The notes beneath the pieces are model-generated. The model did not search any database and had not been told where the DNA came from. It was given only the letters and a program-made list of their open reading frames with translations. From Candidatus Hydrogenedentota bacterium (GTDB taxonomy: Bacteria; Hydrogenedentota; Hydrogenedentia; Hydrogenedentales; JAEUWI01): DNA of 64,000 nt. Numbering within the stretch: position 1 is the first letter of the stretch; every line of letters starts with the position of its first letter. Shown one piece after another: positions 54,018-62,651 of this stretch. The stretch is from positions 1-64,000 of the forward strand of contig JAHBVV010000012.1 in NCBI GenBank assembly GCA_019637335.1, read 5' to 3'. A program made the position numbers and the translations under genes.

Positions 54018-54922
54018 ACCTGCAAGAACGAGCGCACCTCACCTCCGAAATCGCGATGCTGAATGATTTGCTAAGCAAAACGCCCAAGGAGCGTGTCATA
54101 CATCGAAAGGGATTTGAAGCCCGGCTCCGCGCTGTACGTGAACTGTTGGATAGTGCCCCCGAGCAGACGGAGGCCCATTCGGGCAAAGTGCTCTTTCGCG
54201 GCGAACCAATCGTCGGAACGCACGGGATGTTTGCATCATTTGCGGGCAGGGCCGCGCATGCATTTTCCGAAGCCGTAGCGACGGTGACCGAAGGACTCGC
54301 GGGGACGCTGGGGAACATGGGGCCAATTGCGGGTGGCGACCGGAGCCGTCTCTTGATTACAGGGACTGCAACGGGTTCCTTCGGGTTCGCATTTGAAGTA
54401 CCCGTTGAACCCACGTTGCCTGGGTACGATGGCCCCGGCAGCGTAGCCCTTGCTATACCGAAGATTCAGGATCTGTTTTCAGAGGCGTCTCAGGGAGAAG
54501 TCGAAAGCCTCGCCGACATAGTTGCCGATATTCACCCGCGTGCGGTGAGGAAAGTGAGAGAATTTCTGGATGTACTTGTCGAATATGGCGCCTGGTGCAG
54601 CCTGGAGTATCAAGATCGCCCCTTCGCATTTAAAGACGTTTCGGAGGTGCAGGAGACGTGTTTTCTGCTACGCGACGAGAATATGGCGGAGTCGGATACA
54701 ACCGTTGTAGGCGTGATGGAGGGCATATTGCCCACCGCGCGGCAAATCGAGTTACGCGTGCCCGAAGAAGAAATCCTCCGGCTGCGAATTCGCCGGGAAA
54801 TCAAGGATGTGGAAGCCCTTAAGGCTTTAATGGATAAGCGGATCAAGGTACAGCTTCATGTAACGCGATTGGCGAATCGAAAGCCACGATACGAGCTAAC
54901 GGCTGTCCCTGAACTTGCATAG
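54014..54922 (+). CDS. Partner protein of the NTase-fold gene, unknown family
   Basis: A 302-residue protein coupled by a 4-base overlap to the NTase-fold gene. Residues 1-50 are a helical, charged region. The middle has a Gly/Ala-rich stretch ('GTATGSFGFAFEVP') and the C-terminal part has 'VVGVMEGILPTARQIELRVP', followed by a helix with repeated Arg/Glu. I do not recognise a catalytic motif. The tight coupling implies that both proteins act together. Candidate roles are a regulator, sensor or effector. Confidence 0.7.
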   Translation: MNLQERAHLTSEIAMLNDLLSKTPKERVIHRKGFEARLRAVRELLDSAPEQTEAHSGKVLFRGEPIVGTHGMFASFAGRAAHAFSEAVATVTEGLAGTLGNMGPIAGGDRSRLLITGTATGSFGFAFEVPVEPTLPGYDGPGSVALAIPKIQDLFSEASQGEVESLADIVADIHPRAVRKVREFLDVLVEYGAWCSLEYQDRPFAFKDVSEVQETCFLLRDENMAESDTTVVGVMEGILPTARQIELRVPEEEILRLRIRREIKDVEALKALMDKRIKVQLHVTRLANRKPRYELTAVPELA

Positions 54923-54962
54923 CAGAATGCGCGAAATCGCTGGCTATTCGAACTCTTGAATT

Positions 54963-55130
54963 TCCGCATCGCCTGACACCTTCAAAACCAGCCTCGCCCG
55001 CCTCACGAACGCCGCGCAGAAGGCGGTAAAGACCACAGCCTTTTATCTGCAATCGAACCCGGCGAATCCGGGCATGAAGCTGCATGAGCTGGAGAAGGCC
55101 AAGGACAAGCACTTCTGGTCGGTGCAGGCG
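54963..55130 (+). pseudogene. RelE-like/helicase-associated N-terminal remnant
   Basis: The frame reads 'PDTFKTSLARLTNAAQKAVK', 'TTAFYLQSNPANPGMKLHEL' and 'EKAKDKHFWSVQAAG'. This is recognisable as the RelE-like toxin fold found free or at the N-terminus of some UvrD-type helicases, where the tail normally continues to a WSVRVNxDxR core. Here the catalytic end is lost and no start codon or ribosome site is visible. A decayed gene fragment. Confidence 0.6.
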
Positions 55131-55264
55131 GCCGGGGCAAGTCTCAGGCAAGAAACACCTGAGTCCCTGGGTCGCCGGTTTGATCGGAATGATCCAAGCT
55201 CCGTTTCGACGCCGGAAGCATCTCACGCCGCGTGCATCTTCCTCAATCGCGACTTTCCCTCTTC

Positions 55265-56947
55265 CTATGCGCCGGCCAGTCCCTTCTGCCTTTTCCGGAG
55301 TACGACGCCGAGGATGACCAGGCCGATCACGAGCGCGATGGCGATATGGCGCACGTAGATGCCGGTGCCGGGGATTTGCGCGTTGTCGTTCAGGATGGAA
55401 ATGGCGGCGCCGGAAATTGCGAGCCCGATGGCGACGATCATGAGGAGATTCCACACGAGGCGCGCCGAGCCGGTGGGCATGTTTTCGCCGAGGAGGCGCC
55501 GGCTGTTCATCATGTAGAAGAAGGCGATGTAGGCGATGGGCAGGAGGGCCATACCAAACTTGCTCGTGGGTACGGCGAGGTAAAACTGGGCCTCTCCGGA
55601 CCACAGGAACAGCGCGCCGAATGCGCCGGTGAGCCCGGGCAGCAGGCAGGCGAACCGGTAGAGCCGTCCCGTGAGGGGCTTGCCGGCCATTTCGCATACG
55701 GCGAAGCCGTTGATCAGCATGAGGATCACGATGGTGGAGATCGCCATGCCCGCGACGCCGATGCCGAAGAGGGCCTGCGCGTAGCGTTCGCCGGCGAGCC
55801 GTTCGAGGGCGTTGGCGAGATCGAATGCGTCTCGCCGGATGAGCGTGGCCGCGAGAATGCGGTCGGCCTCGGGCGCCTCTTCCAGCGCGAGCCCGCCGCC
55901 GCTGGCCGCGAGCATGTCGTTCAGGTTGCCCTCGTACGCCTCGACCAGCTTGGCGGGCAGATCGGGCCGGGATTCAACGGGGGTCTGGTGGTATTCGGCG
56001 AGGCCGGATTCGGGGACCGCGTGAAATTGGGAGGCGGCCGCGATCACCACGCAGCTGGTGGCCAGGAGGAAGGGGATGAAGAGGCTCGTGGCGAGATCGA
56101 ACTTCACGAGCCCGCAGAATTCCTTGTCCCAGCCGCGTTTCATCATGGAATAGGGCAAGAGGAAGGTCATGTTGATGCCCACGGCGGTGGCGGCGGCGGC
56201 GACCATGCGATCCCGCTGCGCCGAGACGATCATTTCGTGCCAGTAGGCCGGGGCGAACGAGGCGTTCACCAGGGGCATCAGGGAATCCGCCGGCGCGAAG
56301 ATGAGGCCGGGATTGGGGATGAATCCGGCGAAAATGCGCCCCCAGGGCAATCCGTCGGCGCTCAGCGTCAGCAGGAGGACCACCAGGAAGAAGCTGACGA
56401 CCACCATGCCCACCATGAGTTTCAAGACGATGTCGAAGGCCTTGTAGGCCGTGCCGCTCTTGTCGTACAGCCAGACAATAACCGCCGCCGCGACCAACAA
56501 CAGCACGGTGGCCACATAGTTGCCGCCGTTGAAGGTGAACAGCCCGAGATTCTGGCGCATCGCCGCGACGCCGAGCGAAAACTGGGGCATGGCCCAGACC
56601 AGGTTGGCCAGGAGCGTCGCGATGACCCAGCCCCACCCCAGCACCGGGCTGACGTGCGTATTCAGCGCGCGAAACGGCCGCTCGCCGGAACAAAGCGCGA
56701 CCTGCGCGATGGCGCTGAGCATCACGATGCCAAAGAGCATCATCAGCGGTTGCAGCCACATCATTTCGTAGCCGCCGATGATGCCGAGATAGAGGCTGCC
56801 CGCGAGCGATCCGCCGCCCAGCGTGATGGCGCTCTGCAGCCAGCCGGGGCCCGAAAGCCTGAAATACAGCCCAAGCGTCGCGCGCGGGCCCGCCTTTCTT
56901 GCGGCAATAATCTTCTCGCGTGTTTCGGTGGCGTTATCCGTCGTCAT
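55265..56947 (-). CDS. NRAMP-related transporter, long variant, lacking metal motifs
   Basis: A 560-residue membrane protein with about 11-12 helices. Its first helix reads 'LSGPGWLQSAITLGGGSLAG', where NRAMP proteins have the D-P-G-N metal ligands, so the Asp and Asn are missing. The helix-6 region 'NMTFLLPYSMMKRGWDKE' lacks the Met-Pro-His motif. A large loop (about 330-400) is longer than usual and acidic. It is a distant relative of the transporter at 25684. The cargo is unknown. There is no convincing ribosome site, only a weak GGGAT upstream. Confidence 0.72.
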   Translation of the reverse strand: MTTDNATETREKIIAARKAGPRATLGLYFRLSGPGWLQSAITLGGGSLAGSLYLGIIGGYEMMWLQPLMMLFGIVMLSAIAQVALCSGERPFRALNTHVSPVLGWGWVIATLLANLVWAMPQFSLGVAAMRQNLGLFTFNGGNYVATVLLLVAAAVIVWLYDKSGTAYKAFDIVLKLMVGMVVVSFFLVVLLLTLSADGLPWGRIFAGFIPNPGLIFAPADSLMPLVNASFAPAYWHEMIVSAQRDRMVAAAATAVGINMTFLLPYSMMKRGWDKEFCGLVKFDLATSLFIPFLLATSCVVIAAASQFHAVPESGLAEYHQTPVESRPDLPAKLVEAYEGNLNDMLAASGGGLALEEAPEADRILAATLIRRDAFDLANALERLAGERYAQALFGIGVAGMAISTIVILMLINGFAVCEMAGKPLTGRLYRFACLLPGLTGAFGALFLWSGEAQFYLAVPTSKFGMALLPIAYIAFFYMMNSRRLLGENMPTGSARLVWNLLMIVAIGLAISGAAISILNDNAQIPGTGIYVRHIAIALVIGLVILGVVLRKRQKGLAGA

Positions 56948-57146
56948 GGGTAGTCATCCCGTGGAGATTAGGGGTTGGCGGCTTATACTCATAATAAATG
57001 CGTTGGGAGTTTAACAAATGCGGCGGCGTATGTCTAAGGCGGCGGGGTTTTGGACGGGGGCAATCGCGTTTAAACGTCCAACTCGAGCCGAGCGCCACAT
57101 GAACCACCTTCAATGCTATAAAGGGCGCGTGTTGGAGCGCTGGCAT

Positions 57147-57195
57147 TTCGCCTGCGGCGAATCTGGGACCTTGCCGGCACAGATGCCGGCGCTCC
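57147..57195. repeat. Double-hairpin dispersed repeat (copy 2)
   Basis: TTCGCC-TGC-GGCGAA (57147-57161) and GCCGGC-ACAGAT-GCCGGC (57173-57190), followed by GCTCCA. It has the same plan as 16877-16916. It lies in the gene-free stretch 56948-57383. Confidence 0.6.
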
Positions 57196-57325
57196 AAAAC
57201 GCTCACTATCGTTGATTCAAGGTTCCAAATCGACTCAAGTTTACGCCCATATACCGAGATCGAGTTTAAATGCGATTGCCCTGGGTTTTGGGCGGGGGTG
57301 GGAACTCCGGGGGTTCGCTGGCGGC

Positions 57326-57353
57326 TTGATGGGGCCGCGATATGTGGCATAAT
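57326..57353 (+). promoter_or_regulatory. Putative promoter of the ATPase-TOPRIM pair
   Basis: TTGATG (57326-57331), a 16-base spacer and CATAAT (57348-57353), 30 bases before the ATPase start. Confidence 0.38.
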
Positions 57354-57383
57354 AGGGGTCGGCCATGTGGGAAAGGTTCACCG

Positions 57384-58529
57384 ATGCAAGTAACGAGGGT
57401 TCAAGTCAGCGGCTTCAAGTCTCTGGCGAATTTTGAACTGGAACTCGCGCCGTTTACGTGTCTAATCGGCATGAACGGCTGCGGAAAATCCACGGTGCTA
57501 CAGTTTTTTGACTTTATTTCGCATGTACTTGCGGGCGACGTGGAGAAGTGGTTTGAAGCGCGGGAATGGGAGCCGGGAGACGTGGCAGGCCCGGGTTGTT
57601 CGGAAATTCAGTTCGAAATTCATTTTTCGGATGGCGCCAGTTGGTCTGGTGTTTACGCCGTTGAGCAACAGCGTTGCGTGGAAGAAAACATTGGAGCGGG
57701 TGCAATTTCCGGATCGTCGAAGAATTCATTCGCAACCCTGCCGCTCATAGAGGAAGGTGGAAAACTAGAGAATATTTCAGTGAGTACAAGACGCTTGGCC
57801 TACCGGGGTTCGGTGACGAATGCTTTTAAGGACGAGGGACTTGCGGAGGATATTCGCGTCCTGAAGCACTTCCTGAGAGCGACGAGGGTCTTTGATGCCC
57901 TCTCGCCTCAGAACCTGCGCCGCCGCGACCGACAGTCGCGGGACTCCATCGGACATGGTGGCGAACACCTGGCTACCTACCTGGATTCTCTTCCCAGAGG
58001 CGCATTGGAGGACATGGTTGCCGAGCTCAAGAATCTCTACCCACACCTGGAGAAACTGACAGTACAAAACCTTCCGGGCGGGTGGAAGGAACTACTGCTC
58101 CTGGAAGCCTATGACCCCGCATCGCATCTGCACACGCGTTCGCGCCACATTAATGATGGACTCTTGCGCTTCATTGCTATCCTTGCGGAGCTTCGTAGCC
58201 AGCACCGTTTCCTGTTATTCGACGAAATAGAGAATGGCATTAACGCCGAGTTCGTTGAAGGCCTGATCGGGCAACTTGTTTCCGCTCAACCGCAAGTCAT
58301 GGTCACCACCCACAGCCCCATGATTCTGAACTATCTGGAGGACGAGATCGCCCGCAAGAGCGTTGTGTTCCTCTACAAGGGGCCCGACGGCGGCACCCGC
58401 GCCAAACGCTTCTTCGACATTCCATCCATCGGCCAGAAGCTCGAGGTCATGGGGCCGGGCGAGGCATTTGTTGATACCAATCTCGTGTCACTTGCAGAGG
58501 AACTGAACGCGGCGGTGGCGGGGGCGTAG
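57384..58529 (+). CDS. AAA_21-type ATPase, first gene of a TOPRIM pair
   Basis: A 381-residue ABC-type ATPase. Walker A GMNGCGKST is at 29-37. 'RHINDGLLRFIAILAEL' is the signature helix. 'RFLLFDEIENGIN' has Walker B D280 and E281, and 'VMVTTHSPMIL' the switch His. It has no fused nuclease. GAAAGG lies before the ATG at 57384; the 14-codon upstream frame is excluded. The next gene starts directly after its stop codon. Composition is less GC-rich than trpS downstream. Pairs of such ATPases with separate TOPRIM proteins occur in anti-phage systems such as PARIS; this pair is similar in plan but not identified. Confidence 0.87.
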   Translation: MQVTRVQVSGFKSLANFELELAPFTCLIGMNGCGKSTVLQFFDFISHVLAGDVEKWFEAREWEPGDVAGPGCSEIQFEIHFSDGASWSGVYAVEQQRCVEENIGAGAISGSSKNSFATLPLIEEGGKLENISVSTRRLAYRGSVTNAFKDEGLAEDIRVLKHFLRATRVFDALSPQNLRRRDRQSRDSIGHGGEHLATYLDSLPRGALEDMVAELKNLYPHLEKLTVQNLPGGWKELLLLEAYDPASHLHTRSRHINDGLLRFIAILAELRSQHRFLLFDEIENGINAEFVEGLIGQLVSAQPQVMVTTHSPMILNYLEDEIARKSVVFLYKGPDGGTRAKRFFDIPSIGQKLEVMGPGEAFVDTNLVSLAEELNAAVAGA

Positions 58530-59252
58530 ATGCATTTTCTGTTCAGCGGTGAGGGGAGCACGGATTGCGGGGCATGTAGCGATATCGACCGGATTTGTAC
58601 CGGAGATCGCTTCCAGCCCGGGCCGATGATGCTCCTCGCGAGCCAGATTGTTGAGCACTTGCATGCGTACTCCCCGCTTGATTCCGGGTGTTGCGGGCTC
58701 GTTTCGAGAACCGCCCTGAAAGCCGCCATCGGTGACCTCAAGGCGAGGCGAAGGAGCCCAAGTCTTCCGGGCCCGCACCGAACGAAGGGGACGCTTTACT
58801 TCCGGCGTTCGGCGCGGGCCCTGGCGCGGTTGTCGCGTGCGTGGGCGGGGGAGACGAATGAGGAGGTCGTGGCGATTCTCTTTCGCGACAATGATGATCA
58901 TCAAGCCACCTCGGCAACCCTCTGGAGGGCAAGGAGAGACGCCACGAGGGCGGGGTTCGAAGAAGAGGGCTTCGCGCGCGGAGTCGCCATGATACCGCGG
59001 CCCACCTCCGAGGCCTGGCTCCTCTGCGCGCTCAAGGAGCAGCCCTACGAACGGTGTGAAGCGCTGGAGGAACGTTCCGGTAGCCCGAACGCACAACGCC
59101 CCTTGAAGAAGGAATTGGCAGACCGACTGGGAGCAACGCCCACACGCGAACTGCTGTGTATGCTTGTGATGGACGGAAGAGTCGACGCTGGCCGGATAGA
59201 AATGCCGTCTTTCACGGCGTTTCGAGAAGATCTGAAGACCGCGATTGCGTAA
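58530..59252 (+). CDS. TOPRIM-like (DUF4276/DUF4435-type) protein
   Basis: A 240-residue protein that starts on the base after the ATPase stop. It has the TOPRIM pattern: E8 in 'FLFSGEGSTD' and D120-N-D122 in 'ILFRDNDDHQ', as in OLD and DUF4276/DUF4435 proteins. 'MIPRPTSEAWLLCAL' follows, a segment common in DUF4276-like members. It probably cleaves nucleic acid or acts as a signalling effector released by the ATPase. Whether it is closer to DUF4276 or to AriB/DUF4435 cannot be decided by eye. It ends 12 bases from the convergent trpS. Confidence 0.75.
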   Translation: MHFLFSGEGSTDCGACSDIDRICTGDRFQPGPMMLLASQIVEHLHAYSPLDSGCCGLVSRTALKAAIGDLKARRRSPSLPGPHRTKGTLYFRRSARALARLSRAWAGETNEEVVAILFRDNDDHQATSATLWRARRDATRAGFEEEGFARGVAMIPRPTSEAWLLCALKEQPYERCEALEERSGSPNAQRPLKKELADRLGATPTRELLCMLVMDGRVDAGRIEMPSFTAFREDLKTAIA

Positions 59253-59263
59253 GATGTCCGCCC

Positions 59264-60325
59264 CTACGCCCGGTACAGGCTCCGCCCGATCCCCATGGCT
59301 TCGCGGCAGGCTTCGACCGTTTCCAGGGCGACTGGCGTCACCTTCTTTGCGTTTTCGCGGAGGAAATCCTCGATGAACGCGTCATTGTTGGCGGGGTCGT
59401 TGAACTTCTCGACGATGGGGGCGTTGAAGTTGTTGACGTGCTCGACGACGGCTTTCTTGAGGTTGCCGTAGAACTTGCCGCCCTGGCGGTACTGGTCGAG
59501 GAAGTCGAGGTAGACTTCCTCGGGGGCGACGAGGTTGAGGAGGCGGTAGAGGATGCTGAGGCCGCCGGGGAGCTTGTGGATGACCTGCTCGGGGTCGTTG
59601 CTCTCCGTGTCGAGGGGGAGGGGGTCGGTCGAGGTGACGACGGACATGATCTTCTTCTTCACCGCCGCGGGGTCGTCGAGGAGGTCGAGGGTGTTGTTGT
59701 CGCTCTTGCCCATTTTGGCGGAGCCGTCGAGGCCGGGCAGGCGCAGGGCGTCGCGCCCGACGGCCCGGGGGCGCTTGAGGGCTTCGCAGCCGAAGCGGGC
59801 GTTGAATTTCTCGGCGATGTCGCAGGCCATCTCCACGTGCTGGCGCTGGTCGTCGCCCACGGGGACCACGTCGGCCTTGACGATGAGGATGTCCGCCGCC
59901 ATGAGGACGGGGTAGCCCAGGAGGCCGTAGGAAAGCGGGTTGCCGTCGATCTTCGGGTCGTCCTGGAGCTTGCTGAACTTGTCCTTGTAGGTGGTGCCGC
60001 GCTCGAGGTGGCCGATGTTGGTGATCATGCCCAGCAGCAGGGCGAGCTCGGCGGTGCAGGGGAGGTCGCTCTGGCGGTAGACCACGGATTTGGCCGGGTC
60101 GAGCCCGCAGGCAACGTAGGTGCGCAACATGTCGAGGGTGTTGCGGTAGATGGCGGTCTTCTCGGTGACCGTGGTGAGGGCGTGGTAGTCCGCAATGAAG
60201 TAGTAGCAGGTGGCGTCGGTCTGCTGGAGGCGCAGAAAGTGGTGGATGGCGCCGAAGTAATTGCCGTAGTGGAGGCGCCCGGTGGGGCGGATGCCGGAGA
60301 GGATGACTTCTTGCGGTGCGGACAT
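59264..60325 (-). CDS. trpS: Tryptophanyl-tRNA synthetase
   Basis: A 353-residue class I aminoacyl-tRNA synthetase that charges tRNA-Trp. 'GIRPTGRLHYGNYFGAI' carries the HIGH-type motif (HYGN). 'SAKMGKSDNN' is the KMSKS loop. 'TCYYFIADYHALTT' and 'HVEMACDIAEKFN' are family blocks. Length is normal for bacterial TrpRS. It is the only clear housekeeping translation enzyme of the window and, with the YhbY-family gene on the same strand, marks the return to the core genome after the accessory stretch. Confidence 0.97.
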   Translation of the reverse strand: MSAPQEVILSGIRPTGRLHYGNYFGAIHHFLRLQQTDATCYYFIADYHALTTVTEKTAIYRNTLDMLRTYVACGLDPAKSVVYRQSDLPCTAELALLLGMITNIGHLERGTTYKDKFSKLQDDPKIDGNPLSYGLLGYPVLMAADILIVKADVVPVGDDQRQHVEMACDIAEKFNARFGCEALKRPRAVGRDALRLPGLDGSAKMGKSDNNTLDLLDDPAAVKKKIMSVVTSTDPLPLDTESNDPEQVIHKLPGGLSILYRLLNLVAPEEVYLDFLDQYRQGGKFYGNLKKAVVEHVNNFNAPIVEKFNDPANNDAFIEDFLRENAKKVTPVALETVEACREAMGIGRSLYRA

Positions 60326-60522
60326 GGAACGGCCTTATTCATGCTGGGGTTACGGGGGTATTGAGACCCCCTTAGGATACCGTATCGGGCGGGGCCGATT
60401 CCATGAATTGTGGCGGGTACAGGCACCCGCGAGAATTGGCTGGTCTCGGCGCTTTCGCGGCCGAGGTGGCATTTGTCGCGGGAGCCAGTCCCCTGGAAGT
60501 GTCCGCGCCCCTGAGGCGATTC

Positions 60523-60834
60523 TCAGGCCTTGCCCCGGGGGAGTTCGATTTTTCGCTTTTCTTCGTCGGGGTTCTGTTTGTAGAAGAGCGCAACGTGGCC
60601 GATCATGCCGGCGATGTGGCTGCCGGTCCGGCGTTCGATTTCCTCGGCGAGGGCGCGCTTTTCGTCCTTGAACTCGTTGAAGCGCACCTTGACGAGGTCG
60701 TGGGCTTCGAGGGCCTGGGTGACGGCGCGCACGAGCATGTCGGTGACGCCCTGCTTGCCGATAATGACAATGGGGTCGAGGTGGTGGCCGATCTGGCGGA
60801 GGTACTTGCGCTGGGTGCTGTTAAGCTGGGTCAT
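60523..60834 (-). CDS. yhbY: YhbY-family (CRS1-YhbY) RNA-binding protein
   Basis: A 103-residue protein containing the CRM/YhbY domain with the 'GKQGVTDMLVRAVTQALEAH' region, whose GxxG loop binds RNA, and 'LVKVRFNEFKDEKRALAEEI' after it. YhbY acts in large ribosomal subunit assembly. The start at 60834 gives the full domain; a long frame upstream is a shadow of the opposite gene. It lies 197 bases upstream of trpS on the same strand. Confidence 0.92.
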   Translation of the reverse strand: MTQLNSTQRKYLRQIGHHLDPIVIIGKQGVTDMLVRAVTQALEAHDLVKVRFNEFKDEKRALAEEIERRTGSHIAGMIGHVALFYKQNPDEEKRKIELPRGKA

Positions 60835-60969
60835 GGTGCGTCTCGGGGATGTCATGTGGGGGTGGAAGGAAGTATAGCAGAAGGATGGGCGGACGGGCAT
60901 CCCCAGCGCTCCCGGCGGCCGGCGGCGCCGTGCTACACTCCGGGACGTGCTCAACCCGGTGGAGGTCCC

Positions 60970-62598
60970 ATGCGTTTCCTCGTATCCCTGCTTCTTGCCC
61001 TGGCGGCGGTGTTCCCCTGCGGCGCCGGAGCGTTGCCCGATTTCGGCGTGATCCTCAATGACGATGGCGACCTCTCTTTCACGAGCCTCGACCCGGCGGA
61101 GTCCGTGCGGAATCTGCTCGCGCAGGTGGACTCCCTGGCAGGGTCGCCGGTGAAGACCCTGGCGTGGAGCGTGGGCGCGGGATCGGAGATTCTGTACTAC
61201 CCGACGGCGGTGGCGAATACGTGGGGCTGGCGGCCGATCCCGGAGAAGTACGAGGCGGAGTTCGGGTCCTGGGCGCACAAGGTCCAGGCGGGGATGGCGG
61301 CGGGCGTCGACCCCATTCGCATCGCGGGCGAGCGGGCGAAGGAACTGGGGATGTATTTTGTGCCCTCCTACCGGATGAACGACGATCACTTCATCTTTGA
61401 CCCGGTGGACTACCCGCTCACGGGCAAATTCTGGCTGGATCACCACGAGACGATGAAAATCGGTGAATCGCCGCAGCCCGCCGACCCGCACTACGGGAAT
61501 CTGCTCGATTTCACGCATCCGGAAGTGCGGCAATATCGGCTGGACGTTATTTTTGAAGTCATCGCGCGTTATGAGGACATCCTCGACGGTATCGAGCTCG
61601 ATTTCAACCGGTTCCAGATGATTTTTCCGAAGGATAAGGGCTACGAGCGCGGGCATCTGGTCACCGAGCTGATCGCGAAGGTTCGCGCGCGGCTCGACGC
61701 GGCCGAGGCGCGCCAGGGGCGGGCATTGTATGTGTTCGTGCGCGTGCCGCCGAGCCTGGCCGATTGCCACCGGATGGGCTACCGCATCGAGGACTGGCTG
61801 GACCCGCGCATCGTGGATGTGGTGCTGCCGTCGCAATTGATGACCCTGGCGCACGACATGCCGGTGCGGGAACTGGTCGAGCTTTGTGCGCCGTCCGGCG
61901 CGCAGGTGTACCCGAGCCTCTACCCGCGCACGTCGTACATGTGGCCCTTCCTGGAAGCGCCCGAAGCGCAGGACTACGCCGGGCGCCCGTCCCGGCAGGT
62001 CACCCCGGCGCTGTGGCGCGGTGCGATGGCGAATTACCGGGACCAGGGCGCGGCGGGCGTTCAGCTGTTCAACTTCAATTTGCCCGCCGATGCCTGGACG
62101 CACGAGATACTGCGCGACAGCATGATCCTGCCGCCACTGCACTACGCTCCGCGCGCGGACGCGATCTATGCGATTACCCCGGGGTACTACCTGGACTACA
62201 CCAACACGTACCAGTACAAAAAGCAGATTCCGGCGGTCATCCGGGAGGGGGAAGCCGCCGCCTTCACGCTCTACGTCGGGGAGGACTACGCCGATCCCGC
62301 GCGGCGCGCGGCGGTGGCGTGGGCGGCGCTGCGCCTGGGCTTCAAGAAACCGCTGCCCGCAAACGGCTGGCGCGTGGAAGTGCAAATGAACGGGATGCGG
62401 CTGCACGAGGGCGAGCCCGGCGCGCGCCTCGTGGAGACTTCCGGCGCGCTGGCGTATTTACAGCTCCAGATTCACGACATGGCGGTCATCTACCACCGGG
62501 AGAACACCGTGCGGGTGCTGCTGCACGGCATTCCCGAGACAAGCCTGGAGGAGGCGCTGGTCGGCGTGTTTTTTCGCGCGCATGATTTGAGTTTGTGA
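60970..62598 (+). CDS. Secreted GH10-like (GHL10) glycoside hydrolase
   Basis: A 542-residue exported protein. Signal peptide (about 1-20), then a TIM-barrel part with 'LGMYFVPSYRMNDDHFIF', 'LDFTHPEVRQYRLDVIFEVI' and 'DILDGIELDFNRFQMIF', the GHL10-type pattern in which an acidic pair follows a barrel strand. The C-terminal ~130 residues are a beta-rich domain. GGAGG lies directly upstream of the ATG at 60970. It probably cleaves a polysaccharide, but GHL10 members are poorly characterised. It starts 135 bases from the divergent yhbY. Confidence 0.82.
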   Translation: MRFLVSLLLALAAVFPCGAGALPDFGVILNDDGDLSFTSLDPAESVRNLLAQVDSLAGSPVKTLAWSVGAGSEILYYPTAVANTWGWRPIPEKYEAEFGSWAHKVQAGMAAGVDPIRIAGERAKELGMYFVPSYRMNDDHFIFDPVDYPLTGKFWLDHHETMKIGESPQPADPHYGNLLDFTHPEVRQYRLDVIFEVIARYEDILDGIELDFNRFQMIFPKDKGYERGHLVTELIAKVRARLDAAEARQGRALYVFVRVPPSLADCHRMGYRIEDWLDPRIVDVVLPSQLMTLAHDMPVRELVELCAPSGAQVYPSLYPRTSYMWPFLEAPEAQDYAGRPSRQVTPALWRGAMANYRDQGAAGVQLFNFNLPADAWTHEILRDSMILPPLHYAPRADAIYAITPGYYLDYTNTYQYKKQIPAVIREGEAAAFTLYVGEDYADPARRAAVAWAALRLGFKKPLPANGWRVEVQMNGMRLHEGEPGARLVETSGALAYLQLQIHDMAVIYHRENTVRVLLHGIPETSLEEALVGVFFRAHDLSL

Positions 62599-62651
62599 CC
62601 GTTCCGCCTTGAAAGATCCGGTGCGTCAACTGGAAAAGCCACCCTGGCCGT

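Noticed and set aside
57361-57440. tRNA-like 'GGTTCAAGTC' segment
   Set aside because: It resembles a T-arm by chance, but no cloverleaf can be built and it overlaps the start of the ATPase gene.
60523-62406. 627-codon minus-strand frame upstream of YhbY
   Set aside because: Only its last 103 codons are YhbY-like; the rest is antisense to the GH10-like gene and lacks any recognisable domain.
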